Source of the DNA: Embleya hyalina
GTDB lineage: Bacteria > Actinomycetota > Actinomycetes > Streptomycetales > Streptomycetaceae
Assembly: GCF_003967355.1 (NCBI RefSeq)
Contig: NZ_BIFH01000046.1
Span: 1-64,000, forward strand
Length of the DNA: 64,000 nt
Reading direction: 5' to 3'
Of this stretch, positions 19,781 through 27,772 are shown one piece after another (within the stretch, counting starts at the first letter, position 1; each line of letters begins with the position of its first letter). A program made the translations under genes and the position numbers. Below the pieces are notes generated by a model. It made no database searches. It saw only the letters and a list, made by a program, of their open reading frames with translations, and was not told the DNA's origin.

Positions 19781-20605
19781 ATGCTCGAACTGAACATGTC
19801 GTTCACGGCGTTGGAGGACGGTCGCGAGGCGGAACGTGATCCGCTGCCGAACCCCAAGAGCGTGCGTACGCCCGGTGTGGCGGGCACGCGGGTGTTCGTG
19901 GGCCGCGATCCCAGCACGTGCCGACCGCTGCTGACTCCGCACGACTGGCTGTTCGTCTCCCGCAAGCACCTCGTGTTCGAGTACAGCGAGGACCGCGGCT
20001 GGACGGTGGAATGGCCGCGCGGGACGCGGGACACACCGGTGGCGATCGTGCGGATCAAGCGCGGCGAGACGTCGCAGGACATGCCGTACGGCGCGATCCT
20101 GCCGCTGCCGGCGCGGACCAGCGGCAGCATCCTGGTCAGCGATCTGGCCCGTCGACGCAGCGTGGTGCTCGCGTGGCGGGCGATGCAGCCGATCCGGCCG
20201 TCGGACCCGGCCGGTATCGCGCGCGGCGCCGGGGTGGACACGACCGACGTGGGCCCGGAGCAGTTGCGCGCCAAGCTGCACGGGGTGCGTCTGGAGGTGC
20301 TGGCGGCGATGTCGTGCGACTGGATCCACGGCCGGGCCACCAAGCGCCCCCGCACCACCGACGAGTTGTGCGAGATGTTGTACATGGCCAAGGCCACGGT
20401 CGAGCGCTGCAAGACCGAATTGCGCAGGGATTTCTACAGTTCGGAGCTTTGCCCCGAACTGAACCATCTGTTGGGACCCGACTATCTGGACACCACCCCG
20501 CACGTCCACGGCGGGTGGGACCTGATCGCGCAGACCGCGGTCGTCTGCGGCATTGTGGGTGGCGAACCGTGCCCGTGCGCCCGGCGCGGCGGGTCGATCG
20601 ACTGA
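19781..20605 (+). CDS. FHA-domain protein with C-terminal winged helix (paralogue 2)
   Basis: About 274 residues, clearly paralogous to the preceding gene over its whole length. FHA motifs are VGRDPSTCRPL and FVSRKHLVFEY. The HTH part contains TTDELCEMLYMAKATVER and is followed by LRRDFYSSELCPELNHLLGP. The end is again HVHGGWDLIAQTAV with a Cys pair, EPCPCA. ATG 19781 has GAGGGGAAA just upstream. The two HTH regions differ at several recognition-helix positions (HLSAATVERYK versus YMAKATVERCK), so the two proteins may read different DNA sites or form heterodimers. Confidence 0.8.
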   Translation: MLELNMSFTALEDGREAERDPLPNPKSVRTPGVAGTRVFVGRDPSTCRPLLTPHDWLFVSRKHLVFEYSEDRGWTVEWPRGTRDTPVAIVRIKRGETSQDMPYGAILPLPARTSGSILVSDLARRRSVVLAWRAMQPIRPSDPAGIARGAGVDTTDVGPEQLRAKLHGVRLEVLAAMSCDWIHGRATKRPRTTDELCEMLYMAKATVERCKTELRRDFYSSELCPELNHLLGPDYLDTTPHVHGGWDLIAQTAVVCGIVGGEPCPCARRGGSID

Positions 20606-20685
20606 ACGGCGAGCCGGCCCGAGGGGTGGGACGGCACGGGGGACCGACCGAGGATCTGACGACCAGGAGCGTGGGGGAGGAACCG

Positions 20686-21078
20686 GTGCTCGATCTCAAC
20701 ATGGCGTCGACGTCGGGGGCGGACGACGCGGCGACGGTTGCCATGCTGATGGCAAGCGCGCCGAGCCGGCCGGGGGCGACGTTGGCGGTCGGTCGCGACG
20801 CGACCCGCTGCCACCTCGTGACACCGGCCGACTGGCTGTTCGTGTCCAGGGTGCATCTCGAATTCCAGTGCGGCGACGACGGCATCTGGTGGGTCACCTG
20901 GCGGCGCGGCTCGCAGGACGCGCCGGTGGCCGAGGTGCAGGTCGACGACGGCGAGGCACGCCTGCTGCCCTACGGCGGCACCGCGCCGTTGCCCCGGCCC
21001 GGGTCCGGCGAGGTGGTCATCCTCGACCTCAACGGGCAGCGCCGGGTCACCATCGGCTGGTTCCTGGCGGCCGACTGA
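20686..21078 (+). CDS. Stand-alone FHA-domain protein (paralogue 3)
   Basis: About 130 residues: only the FHA domain of the two preceding paralogues, without the HTH part. Motifs are VGRDATRCHL and FVSRVHLEFQC. The N terminus LDLNMAST matches LELNMSFT of paralogue 2, so it is a true third copy. The GTG start at 20686 has GGGGAGGA upstream. It ends ILDLNGQRRVTIGWFLAAD and stops cleanly, with no trace of a broken HTH region in the following 100 bases. It may compete for the same phospho-ligand. Confidence 0.8.
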   Translation: MLDLNMASTSGADDAATVAMLMASAPSRPGATLAVGRDATRCHLVTPADWLFVSRVHLEFQCGDDGIWWVTWRRGSQDAPVAEVQVDDGEARLLPYGGTAPLPRPGSGEVVILDLNGQRRVTIGWFLAAD

Positions 21079-21181
21079 GCACCGCCGCGGGCCGCCCGGA
21101 GCGGCCCCGCCGATCGGCACCTCGACCTGACTGACCATCAGAAATTGTGCCTCGTCCGCCCGCGTCCACACATCGGACATC

Positions 21182-21212
21182 TGTGAAGTCCTTCACAAGG
21201 CGGCGGTAGGAT
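21182..21212 (+). promoter_or_regulatory. Rex-like operator overlapping the serA promoter
   Basis: TGTGAA-GTCC-TTCACA (21182-21197) matches the TGTGAA-N4-TTCACA core of the Streptomyces Rex (NADH/NAD sensor) operator. A -10 hexamer TAGGAT lies at 21207-21212. The -35 position then falls on GTGAAG, inside the operator, so a bound repressor would block RNA polymerase. Predicted start of transcription is near 21219, about 68 bases before serA. Confidence 0.6.
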
Positions 21213-21286
21213 CGGCCACGCGTCAGGCCACCCGTCGTGCGGCTTCGCGCGCGACCACCCGTCATCGCAGCAGGCGAAGGAAAACC

Positions 21287-22876
21287 GTGAGCAAGCCCGT
21301 CGTTCTGATCGCCGAGGAACTGTCGCCGGCCACCGTCGACGCCCTCGGACCCGACTTCGAGATCCGCCACTGCGACGGTGCCGACCGCGGTGAGCTGCTG
21401 TCCGCGATCGCCGACGTCGACGCCATCCTGATCCGCAGCGCCACCAAGGTGGACGCCGAGGCGATCGCCGCGGCCCGGCAGCTCAAGGTCGTCGCGCGCG
21501 CCGGTGTCGGTCTGGACAACGTCGACGTCCCCGCCGCCACCAAGGCCGGCGTGATGGTCGTCAACGCGCCGACCTCCAACATCGTCACCGCCGCCGAACT
21601 GGCCTGCGGCCTGATCATCTCGGTCGCGCGCAACATCCCGCAGGGCAGCGCCGCGCTCAAGAACGGCGAGTGGAAGCGCAGCAAGTACACCGGTGTCGAG
21701 CTGTCCGAGAAGACCCTCGGCGTGGTCGGCCTGGGCCGGATCGGCGTCCTGGTCGCGCAGCGCATGTCCGCGTTCGGGATGAACATCGTGGCCTACGACC
21801 CCTACGTGCAGCCCGCGCGCGCCGCGCAGATGGGCGTGCGACTGCTCACCCTGGACGAGGTCCTGGAGCAGTCCGACTTCATCACCGTGCACCTGCCGAA
21901 GACCCCGGAGACGCTGGGTCTGATCGGCGAGGACGCGCTGCGCCGGGTCAAGCCGACGGTGCGGATCGTCAACGCCGCGCGCGGCGGGATCGTCGACGAG
22001 GTCGCGCTGGCGTCCGCGCTCAAGGAGGGCCGGGTCGCCGGCGCCGGGCTCGACGTGTTCGCCAAGGAGCCGTGCACGGACAGCCCGCTGTTCGAGTTCG
22101 ACAACGTGGTGGCCACGCCGCACCTGGGGGCGAGCACCGACGAGGCGCAGGAGAAGGCCGGCGTCGCGGTGGCGAAGTCGGTGCGGCTCGCCCTCGCCGG
22201 CGAGCTGGTCCCGGACGCGGTCAACGTGCAGGGCGGCGTGATCGCCGAGGACGTGCGCCCGGGTCTGCCGCTGGCCGAGAAGCTGGGCCGGATCTTCACC
22301 GCCCTGGCCGGCGGCGTCGCGGTCCGCCTCGACGTCGAGGTGCGCGGCGAGATCACCCAGCACGACGTGAAGGTGCTGGAGCTGGCGGCGCTCAAGGGCG
22401 TGTTCGCCGACGTGGTGGAGGAATCGGTCTCCTACGTCAACGCCCCGCTGCTCGCCCAGGAGCGCGGCGTGGAGATCCGGCTGACCACCGGTTCGGAGAG
22501 CCCCGACCACCGCAACCTGGTCACCGTGCGCGGCACGCTCGCCGACGGCGAGGAGATCTCGGTCTCCGGCACGCTCGCGGGCCCCAAGAACATCGAGAAG
22601 ATCGTCGAGGTGCACGGCTTCGACGTGGACCTGGTGCTCACCGCGCACATGGTCTTCCTGCGCTACGCCGACAAGCCCGGCGTGGTCGGCGTGATCGGCC
22701 GCCACCTCGGCGAGGCGGGCGTCAACATCGCCGGCATGCAGGTCGCCCGCGCCGCCAAGGGCGGCGAGGCGCTGGTCGCGCTCACCGTCGACACCACGGT
22801 CGAGCCGCACATCCTCAACGCCATCGCCGAGGAGATCGGCGCCGCGTTCGTGCGCTCGGTGAACCTGGAGGACTGA
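21287..22876 (+). CDS. serA: D-3-phosphoglycerate dehydrogenase
   Basis: About 529 residues, the long bacterial form. It catalyses NAD-dependent oxidation of 3-phosphoglycerate, the first step of serine synthesis. The catalytic domain has VVGLGRIGVLVAQRM (Rossmann), VNAARGGIVDE (catalytic Arg) and ATPHLGAST (catalytic His). An intervening domain (about 315-450) and a C-terminal ACT domain (KPGVVGVIGRHLGEAGVNIAGM) give serine feedback control. The GTG start follows GAAGGA. It lies 209 bases after the third FHA gene, with a Rex-like site and its own promoter between them. Confidence 0.96.
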   Translation: MSKPVVLIAEELSPATVDALGPDFEIRHCDGADRGELLSAIADVDAILIRSATKVDAEAIAAARQLKVVARAGVGLDNVDVPAATKAGVMVVNAPTSNIVTAAELACGLIISVARNIPQGSAALKNGEWKRSKYTGVELSEKTLGVVGLGRIGVLVAQRMSAFGMNIVAYDPYVQPARAAQMGVRLLTLDEVLEQSDFITVHLPKTPETLGLIGEDALRRVKPTVRIVNAARGGIVDEVALASALKEGRVAGAGLDVFAKEPCTDSPLFEFDNVVATPHLGASTDEAQEKAGVAVAKSVRLALAGELVPDAVNVQGGVIAEDVRPGLPLAEKLGRIFTALAGGVAVRLDVEVRGEITQHDVKVLELAALKGVFADVVEESVSYVNAPLLAQERGVEIRLTTGSESPDHRNLVTVRGTLADGEEISVSGTLAGPKNIEKIVEVHGFDVDLVLTAHMVFLRYADKPGVVGVIGRHLGEAGVNIAGMQVARAAKGGEALVALTVDTTVEPHILNAIAEEIGAAFVRSVNLED

Positions 22877-22938
22877 CCGCGCTTCGCGCGGCCCCTTGTC
22901 GCCGCGCCGCGCGACACGACGTCCGCCGCTTCGTCCGC

Positions 22939-22967
22939 AAGGCCCGGGAGGTTTCCTCCCGGGCCTT
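22939..22967 (+). terminator. serA terminator stem-loop
   Basis: Perfect 13-bp inverted repeat AAGGCCCGGGAGG / CCTCCCGGGCCTT around a TTT loop. There is no T-run beyond the arm's own TT. Confidence 0.65.
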
Positions 22968-23219
22968 CGGCATTTCGTCCGGGGCCGTGTCCCGTCGGCC
23001 GGACCACGCCTGGGCCGTTCGGGGGGAGTCGGTCTCAGATAGTAGGAACTCCGAGTAAATTGCAGACATCGATGTCGTTCGTCGCCTACCGTGAAGGAAG
23101 ACGGCTCCTTCCGTTTCCGGAAATCCCCGTACGGCAGGAAATTTCGGCACGCCCACAAGGCCCTCGCACGTGTCCGTCGCACACCGTGTAGTCGCCAGCC
23201 TTGTGAAGGAAGTGCAGTC
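22968..23219. promoter_or_regulatory. leuB upstream region with GTCTC half-site
   Basis: GTCTC at 23032-23036, followed after eight bases by GGAAC, resembles a degenerate copy of the repeat found before ilvB and leuC. The surrounding sequence is less GC-rich, as expected for a promoter. A GTGAAGGAAG sequence occurs twice (near 23091 and 23202). No gene is supported between 22968 and 23219. Confidence 0.35.
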
Positions 23220-23312
23220 ATGGACGAAACCACGCGCCGCAACGCCGCCCGAGCCCTCCAGCGCGCCCTCGACCGGCGCGACAACGGAGGCCCGGCCGAC
23301 GAGGAGCGCTGA
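23220..23312 (+). CDS. Small ORF upstream of leuB, 30 residues
   Basis: Encodes MDETTRRNAARALQRALDRR plus a short Asp/Glu-rich tail. A good GAAGGAAG site lies upstream, and G/C is dominant at third positions. It is followed 58 bases later by leuB. There are no branched-chain codons in a run, so it is not an obvious attenuation leader. It could be a genuine small helical protein; function unknown. Confidence 0.4.
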   Translation: MDETTRRNAARALQRALDRRDNGGPADEER

Positions 23313-23370
23313 GCGTCCCATCATCCGGACGCCACATGTCGGCCCATGGGACGAAAGGTAGGGTCCCCGC

Positions 23371-24414
23371 ATGTCTCGCAGCATTCGTCTCGCAGTGGTT
23401 CCCGGTGACGGCATCGGCCAGGAAGTGGTCGCGGAGGGCCTGAAGGTCCTTGGCGCCGTACTCCCCGCCGACGTCAAGGTGGAGACCACCGAGTACGACC
23501 TCGGTGCCCGCCTGTACCACCGCACGGGAGAGACGCTGCCCGACAGCGTGCTCGCCGAGTTGCGCGACCGGGACGCGATCCTGCTCGGCGCCATCGGCGA
23601 CCCGAGCGTGCCCTCGGGGGTCCTGGAGCGGGGCCTCCTGCTCAAGCTCCGCTTCGCCTTCGACCACCACGTCAACCTGCGCCCGGCCCGCCTGGCGCCG
23701 GGCGTCGTCTCACCCCTCGGACCCGACGCGAAGATCGACTTCGTGGTGGTCCGCGAGGGCACCGAGGGCCCGTACACCGGCAACGGCGGCTCGCTGCGCA
23801 CCGGCACCGAGCACGAGGTGGCCACCGAGGTCAGCGTCAATACCGCGTTCGGCATCGAGCGGGTCGTGCGCGACGCGTTCGCCCGCGCCCAGGCCCGGCC
23901 GCGCAAGAAGCTGACCCTGGTGCACAAGAACAACGTGCTGGTCCACGCCGGACACCTGTGGACCCGGATCTTCCAGGCCGTGGCCGCCGACTTCCCCGAC
24001 GTCACGACCGACTACCTGCACGTGGACGCGGCGACCATCTTCATGGTCACCCAGCCCGAGCGCTTCGACGTGATCGTCACCGACAACCTCTTCGGCGACA
24101 TCATCACCGACCTCGCCGCCGCCATCGCCGGCGGCATCGGCCTCGCGGCCAGCGGCAACATCAACCCGTCGGGCGAGTTCCCGTCCATGTTCGAGCCGGT
24201 GCACGGCTCCGCGCCGGACATCGCCGGCCAGGGCAAGGCCGACCCCACCGCCGCGGTGTTGTCGGTGGCCATGCTGCTCGAACACCTCGGCCGGACCGAG
24301 GAGGCCCGCCGGGTCGAGGCCGCCGTGTACGCCGACCTCGCCGAGCGGGCGACCCTCGGCGCGCGCACCACGTCGCAGATCGGCGACGCGCTCGCGGCCC
24401 GAGTAGCCGGCTGA
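23371..24414 (+). CDS. leuB: 3-isopropylmalate dehydrogenase
   Basis: About 347 residues. NAD-dependent oxidative decarboxylation of 3-isopropylmalate, third committed step of leucine synthesis. It opens [15 protein letters not shown] and has the substrate Arg cluster in [21 protein letters not shown]. The metal-binding motif is [24 protein letters not shown], and [19 protein letters not shown] is the NAD region. ATG 23371 with AAAGGTAGGG upstream. Confidence 0.96.
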   Translation: MSRSIRLAVVPGDGIGQEVVAEGLKVLGAVLPADVKVETTEYDLGARLYHRTGETLPDSVLAELRDRDAILLGAIGDPSVPSGVLERGLLLKLRFAFDHHVNLRPARLAPGVVSPLGPDAKIDFVVVREGTEGPYTGNGGSLRTGTEHEVATEVSVNTAFGIERVVRDAFARAQARPRKKLTLVHKNNVLVHAGHLWTRIFQAVAADFPDVTTDYLHVDAATIFMVTQPERFDVIVTDNLFGDIITDLAAAIAGGIGLAASGNINPSGEFPSMFEPVHGSAPDIAGQGKADPTAAVLSVAMLLEHLGRTEEARRVEAAVYADLAERATLGARTTSQIGDALAARVAG

Positions 24415-24537
24415 CTCGCCGGCACCACCACGTCCGTCGACCGGGACCGTCGACGCGTGCCCCCTGCCGGACCGGCGAGTCGGTCGTTCGGCGGGACGGG
24501 GGCCGCGCCTGTCGGGATCCCGGTCGACTGCGTTAAC

Positions 24538-24554
24538 GTCTCACCGGGTGGAAC
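24538..24554. promoter_or_regulatory. Degenerate GTCTC repeat before ilvE
   Basis: GTCTC-accgggt-GGAAC: left arm and 7-bp spacing as in the ilvB and leuC sites, right arm 3 of 5 matches. It lies 105 bases before the ilvE start. The strand-reversed core GGTGAGAC is shared with the ilvB and cimA upstream regions. Confidence 0.35.
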
Positions 24555-24658
24555 GCGGGTGCGGTTCCCGGGACACTTCCAGTACGTCCATGTGCGGGAA
24601 GCCGGGTACCCGCAGCCCCAGCCCCGCCATACTCCACGGTGAAGGACGAGAACCAGCC

Positions 24659-25789
24659 ATGACGACTGCCGCCCCACAGGAGCCCGCCCTCCAGGCATCC
24701 CTGTCGATCGACCTCAAGCCCACCGCGCATCCGCTGAGCGACACCGAACGCGCCACGCGCCTGGAGAACCCCGGCTTCGGCCGCGTGTTCACCGAGCACA
24801 TGGTCACGATCAAGTGGAGTGCCGGACGCGGTTGGTACGACGCGCAGCTCACCCCCTACGCGTCCCTGGACATCGACCCCGCGAACATGACGCTGCACTA
24901 CGCGCAGTCCATCTTCGAAGGGCTCAAGGCCTACCGCCGCCCCGACGGCGGCGTGGCCACCTTCCGGCCCTACGCCAACGCCGAGCGCTTCCAGCGCTCC
25001 GCGCGCCGCCTGGCCATGCCGGAGCTGCCCCAGGACCTGTTCGTGGCCGCGGTGGACGCGCTGATCCGCCAGGACATCGCCTGGGTGCCCGGCGAGCCCG
25101 AGGAGAGCCTGTACATCCGGCCCTTCATGTTCGCCACCGAGGTCGGACTCGGCGTGCGCCCCTCGAACGAGTTCCTGTTCGTGGTCATCGCCTCGCCCGC
25201 GGGCCCCTACTTCGCGGGCGGCGTCAAGCCGGTCTCGGTCTGGCTCTCCCAGGAGTACGTGCGCGCGGTGCCCGGCGGCACCGGCGCGGCCAAGTGCGCC
25301 GGCAACTACGCCGCGTCCCTGGTCGCCCAGGCCCAGGCCATCGAGCAGGGCTGTGACCAGGTGGTCTGGCTGGACGCGGTGGAGCGTCGCTGGATCGAGG
25401 AGATGGGCGGGATGAACCTGTACTTCGTGTACGGGGAGGGCGAGGACGCGCGGATCGTCACCCCGCGCCTGACCGGCTCGCTGCTGCCCGGCATCACCCG
25501 CGACTCGCTCCTGCGGCTGGCCGCCGACCGCGGCTACGCCGCCGAGGAGGCGCAGATCTCGGTCGACGACTGGCGCGAGGGCAACGCGAACGGCACCCTC
25601 ACCGAGGTCTTCGCCTGCGGCACCGCCGCGGTGATCACCCCGGTCGGCTCGGTCAAGTCCAGCACCGCGAGCTGGACCGTCGGCACGGGCGAGGCGGGCC
25701 CGATCACGATGGAACTCCGCAAGGCCCTGGTCGACATCCAAACCGGCCGGGCCGAGGACGTGCACGGCTGGACGCACACGATCGCCTAG
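24659..25789 (+). CDS. ilvE: Branched-chain amino acid aminotransferase
   Basis: About 376 residues, class IV fold with PLP. It transfers amino groups between glutamate and the keto acids of Val, Leu and Ile, the last step of their synthesis. Characteristic segments are LHYAQSIFEGLKAYR, KCAGNYAASLVAQ (catalytic Lys region), WIEEMGGMNLYFV and GTAAVITPVG. The ATG at 24659 has AAGGACGAG upstream; the frame is open further upstream, but over the putative operator. It stands alone between leuB and cimA with its own promoter region. Confidence 0.96.
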   Translation: MTTAAPQEPALQASLSIDLKPTAHPLSDTERATRLENPGFGRVFTEHMVTIKWSAGRGWYDAQLTPYASLDIDPANMTLHYAQSIFEGLKAYRRPDGGVATFRPYANAERFQRSARRLAMPELPQDLFVAAVDALIRQDIAWVPGEPEESLYIRPFMFATEVGLGVRPSNEFLFVVIASPAGPYFAGGVKPVSVWLSQEYVRAVPGGTGAAKCAGNYAASLVAQAQAIEQGCDQVVWLDAVERRWIEEMGGMNLYFVYGEGEDARIVTPRLTGSLLPGITRDSLLRLAADRGYAAEEAQISVDDWREGNANGTLTEVFACGTAAVITPVGSVKSSTASWTVGTGEAGPITMELRKALVDIQTGRAEDVHGWTHTIA

Positions 25790-25886
25790 GCACGACGGCG
25801 GCCTCCGACCGACCCCCGGCACCGACGAGCCGGGGACGCGGCCGGGGGCCGTCCCCGCGGTGATCCGCGGCTCGCACCGACCACAT

Positions 25887-25895
25887 GGTGAGACC
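25887..25895. promoter_or_regulatory. GGTGAGACC half-site before cimA
   Basis: CATGGTGAGAC is identical here and upstream of ilvB (9513-9523). Only the right arm of the GTCTC-N7-GAGAC repeat is conserved (left position CGACC). Confidence 0.35.
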
Positions 25896-25935
25896 GCCCG
25901 ACCACGCGCCGCCGAGTATGCCAAAATCATGAACC

Positions 25936-26001
25936 ATGCAGCAGTGGCTCATTATTAGCCGCAGCGTGCCGGCAACGGGCCGATCCCCCCACAAGGGGTG
26001 A
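25936..26001 (+). CDS. cimA attenuation leader peptide
   Basis: A 21-codon open frame starting MQQWLIISRSVPATG, with Leu-Ile-Ile in tandem. It is followed 25 bases later by an intrinsic terminator and then by cimA. The layout parallels the ilvB leader, whose peptide starts MQTRILVL. An overlapping nine-codon frame at 25929 (MNHAAVAHY) lacks branched-chain codon runs and is less likely. No strong ribosome binding site is visible, which is the weak point. Confidence 0.6.
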   Translation: MQQWLIISRSVPATGRSPHKG

Positions 26002-26026
26002 GCGAACCGCCCACCGCCCGCACGCA

Positions 26027-26055
26027 GACCTCTCGCGACCGCGAGGGGTCTTTTT
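26027..26055 (+). terminator. cimA attenuator terminator
   Basis: GACCTCTCGC (26027-26036) pairs with GCGAGGGGTC (26041-26050), with one G-U pair and a GACC loop, followed directly by TTTTT. It lies 70 bases before the cimA start and downstream of the leader peptide, so it acts as an attenuator. Confidence 0.8.
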
Positions 26056-26124
26056 GTTTGCCGCGCCACCCATGCGGTGAGCACCCGCGCGCGGGCCCGC
26101 CATTTCTGACCTATGGGAGAACCC

Positions 26125-27753
26125 ATGCACCCCACGACGACCGACCCGAGCTCCTTCCACGTCTTCGACACCACGCTCCGGGACGGTTCACAACGCGAGG
26201 GCATCAACCTCACGGTGTCCGACAAGCTCACCGTGGCCCGCCATCTGGACGACTTCGGCGTCGGCTTCATCGAGGGCGGCTGGCCCGGCGCGGTACCGCG
26301 CGACACCGAGTTCTTCCGCCGGGCCAAGGACGAACTGCGGTTGGTCAACGCCGTCCTGGTCGCCTTCGGCTCGACCCGCAAGGCCGGTACCACCGCCGCC
26401 GCCGATCCCCAGGTGCAGGCCCTGCTGGACTCCGACGCGCCGGTCGTGTGCCTGGTGGCCAAGTCGCACGACAAGCACGTCTCGCTCGCGCTGCGCACCA
26501 CGCTCGACGAGAACCTGGAGATGGTCCGGGACACCGTCGCGCACCTGTGCGCGCAGGGCCGCCGGGTGTTCGTCGACTGCGAGCACTTCTTCGACGGCTA
26601 CCGGGCCAACCCGCGATACGCGCTGAGCGTGGTCGCCGCCGCGCACGACGCCGGGGCCGAGGTGGTCGTGCTGTGCGACACCAACGGCGGCATGTTGCCC
26701 ACCGGGGTCCGCGAGATCGTCACCGAGGTACACGCGAGCACCGGGGCCCGCCTCGGCATCCACGCGCAGGACGACACGGGCTGCGCGGTGGCCAACACCC
26801 TCGCGGCCGTCGAGGGCGGCGCCACGCACGTCCAGTGCACCGCCAACGGCTACGGCGAACGTGTCGGCAACGCCAACCTGTTCCAGGTGGTCGGCAACCT
26901 CGAACTCAAGCAGGACATGCGCGTGCTGCCCGAGGGCAAGCTGCGCGAGATGACCCGGATCTCGCACGCGATCGCCGAGGTGGTCAACCTCGCCCCCTCC
27001 ACCCACCTGCCCTACGTGGGCGTGTCCGCGTTCGCGCACAAGGCCGGCCTGCACGCGTCCGCGATCAAGGTCGACCCCGACCTGTACCAGCACATCGACC
27101 CGGCCCGGGTCGGCAACGACATGCGCATGCTGATCTCGGACATGGCCGGCCGCGCCTCGATCGAACTCAAGGGCCGCGAGCTGGGCTACGACCTCTCCGA
27201 CGACAAGGACCTGGTCGGCCGGGTGGTCAACCAGGTCAAGGAGCGCGAGGCGGCGGGCTACACCTACGAGGCCGCCGACGCGTCGTTCGAACTGCTGCTG
27301 CGGGACGAAAGCCTGGGCCGGGCACGGTTCTTCGCCCTGGAGTCGTGGCGCGCGATCAGCGAACAGCGCGGCGACGGGGTCCCGGTCAACGAGGCGACGG
27401 TGAAGCTCCACGCCAAGGGCGAGCGGATCGTGGCGACCGGTGAGGGCAACGGCCCGGTGAACGCGCTCGACCGCGCGCTGCGGCTGGCCCTGGAGCGCAT
27501 CTACCCGCAGCTCGCGACGTTCGAGCTGATGGACTACAAGGTTCGGCTGCTGGAGGGCCGCCACGGCACCGACGCGATCACGCGTGTGCTGGTGGAGACC
27601 ACCGACGGCAAGCAGGAGTGGAGCACCGTCGGGGTCGCGGAGAACGTGATCGCGGCGTCCTGGCAGGCCCTGGAGGACGCGTACACCTACGGACTGCTCA
27701 AGGCGGGCCTGACCCCCGGTGTACACCACACCGAGGGTCCGAACGGCGCGTAG
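26125..27753 (+). CDS. cimA: (R)-citramalate synthase
   Basis: About 542 residues. It condenses pyruvate with acetyl-CoA to citramalate, giving a threonine-independent route to isoleucine; LeuCD and LeuB (both in the window) carry out the next steps. The HMGL-type catalytic barrel begins HVFDTTLRDGSQREG. The metal-binding segment is GIHAQDDTGCAVANT, where a Gln stands in the place of the second His of the HxH motif of LeuA; I recall HxQDD as usual in the actinobacterial CimA branch. HVQCTANGYGERVGNANL follows. The C-terminal third is the LeuA-type dimer/regulatory domain. ATG 26125 is preferred over ATG 26113 because GGGAGA sits between them at the right distance. Confidence 0.9.
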   Translation: MHPTTTDPSSFHVFDTTLRDGSQREGINLTVSDKLTVARHLDDFGVGFIEGGWPGAVPRDTEFFRRAKDELRLVNAVLVAFGSTRKAGTTAAADPQVQALLDSDAPVVCLVAKSHDKHVSLALRTTLDENLEMVRDTVAHLCAQGRRVFVDCEHFFDGYRANPRYALSVVAAAHDAGAEVVVLCDTNGGMLPTGVREIVTEVHASTGARLGIHAQDDTGCAVANTLAAVEGGATHVQCTANGYGERVGNANLFQVVGNLELKQDMRVLPEGKLREMTRISHAIAEVVNLAPSTHLPYVGVSAFAHKAGLHASAIKVDPDLYQHIDPARVGNDMRMLISDMAGRASIELKGRELGYDLSDDKDLVGRVVNQVKEREAAGYTYEAADASFELLLRDESLGRARFFALESWRAISEQRGDGVPVNEATVKLHAKGERIVATGEGNGPVNALDRALRLALERIYPQLATFELMDYKVRLLEGRHGTDAITRVLVETTDGKQEWSTVGVAENVIAASWQALEDAYTYGLLKAGLTPGVHHTEGPNGA

Positions 27754-27772
27754 CGGCCGATGTGATGAACCG

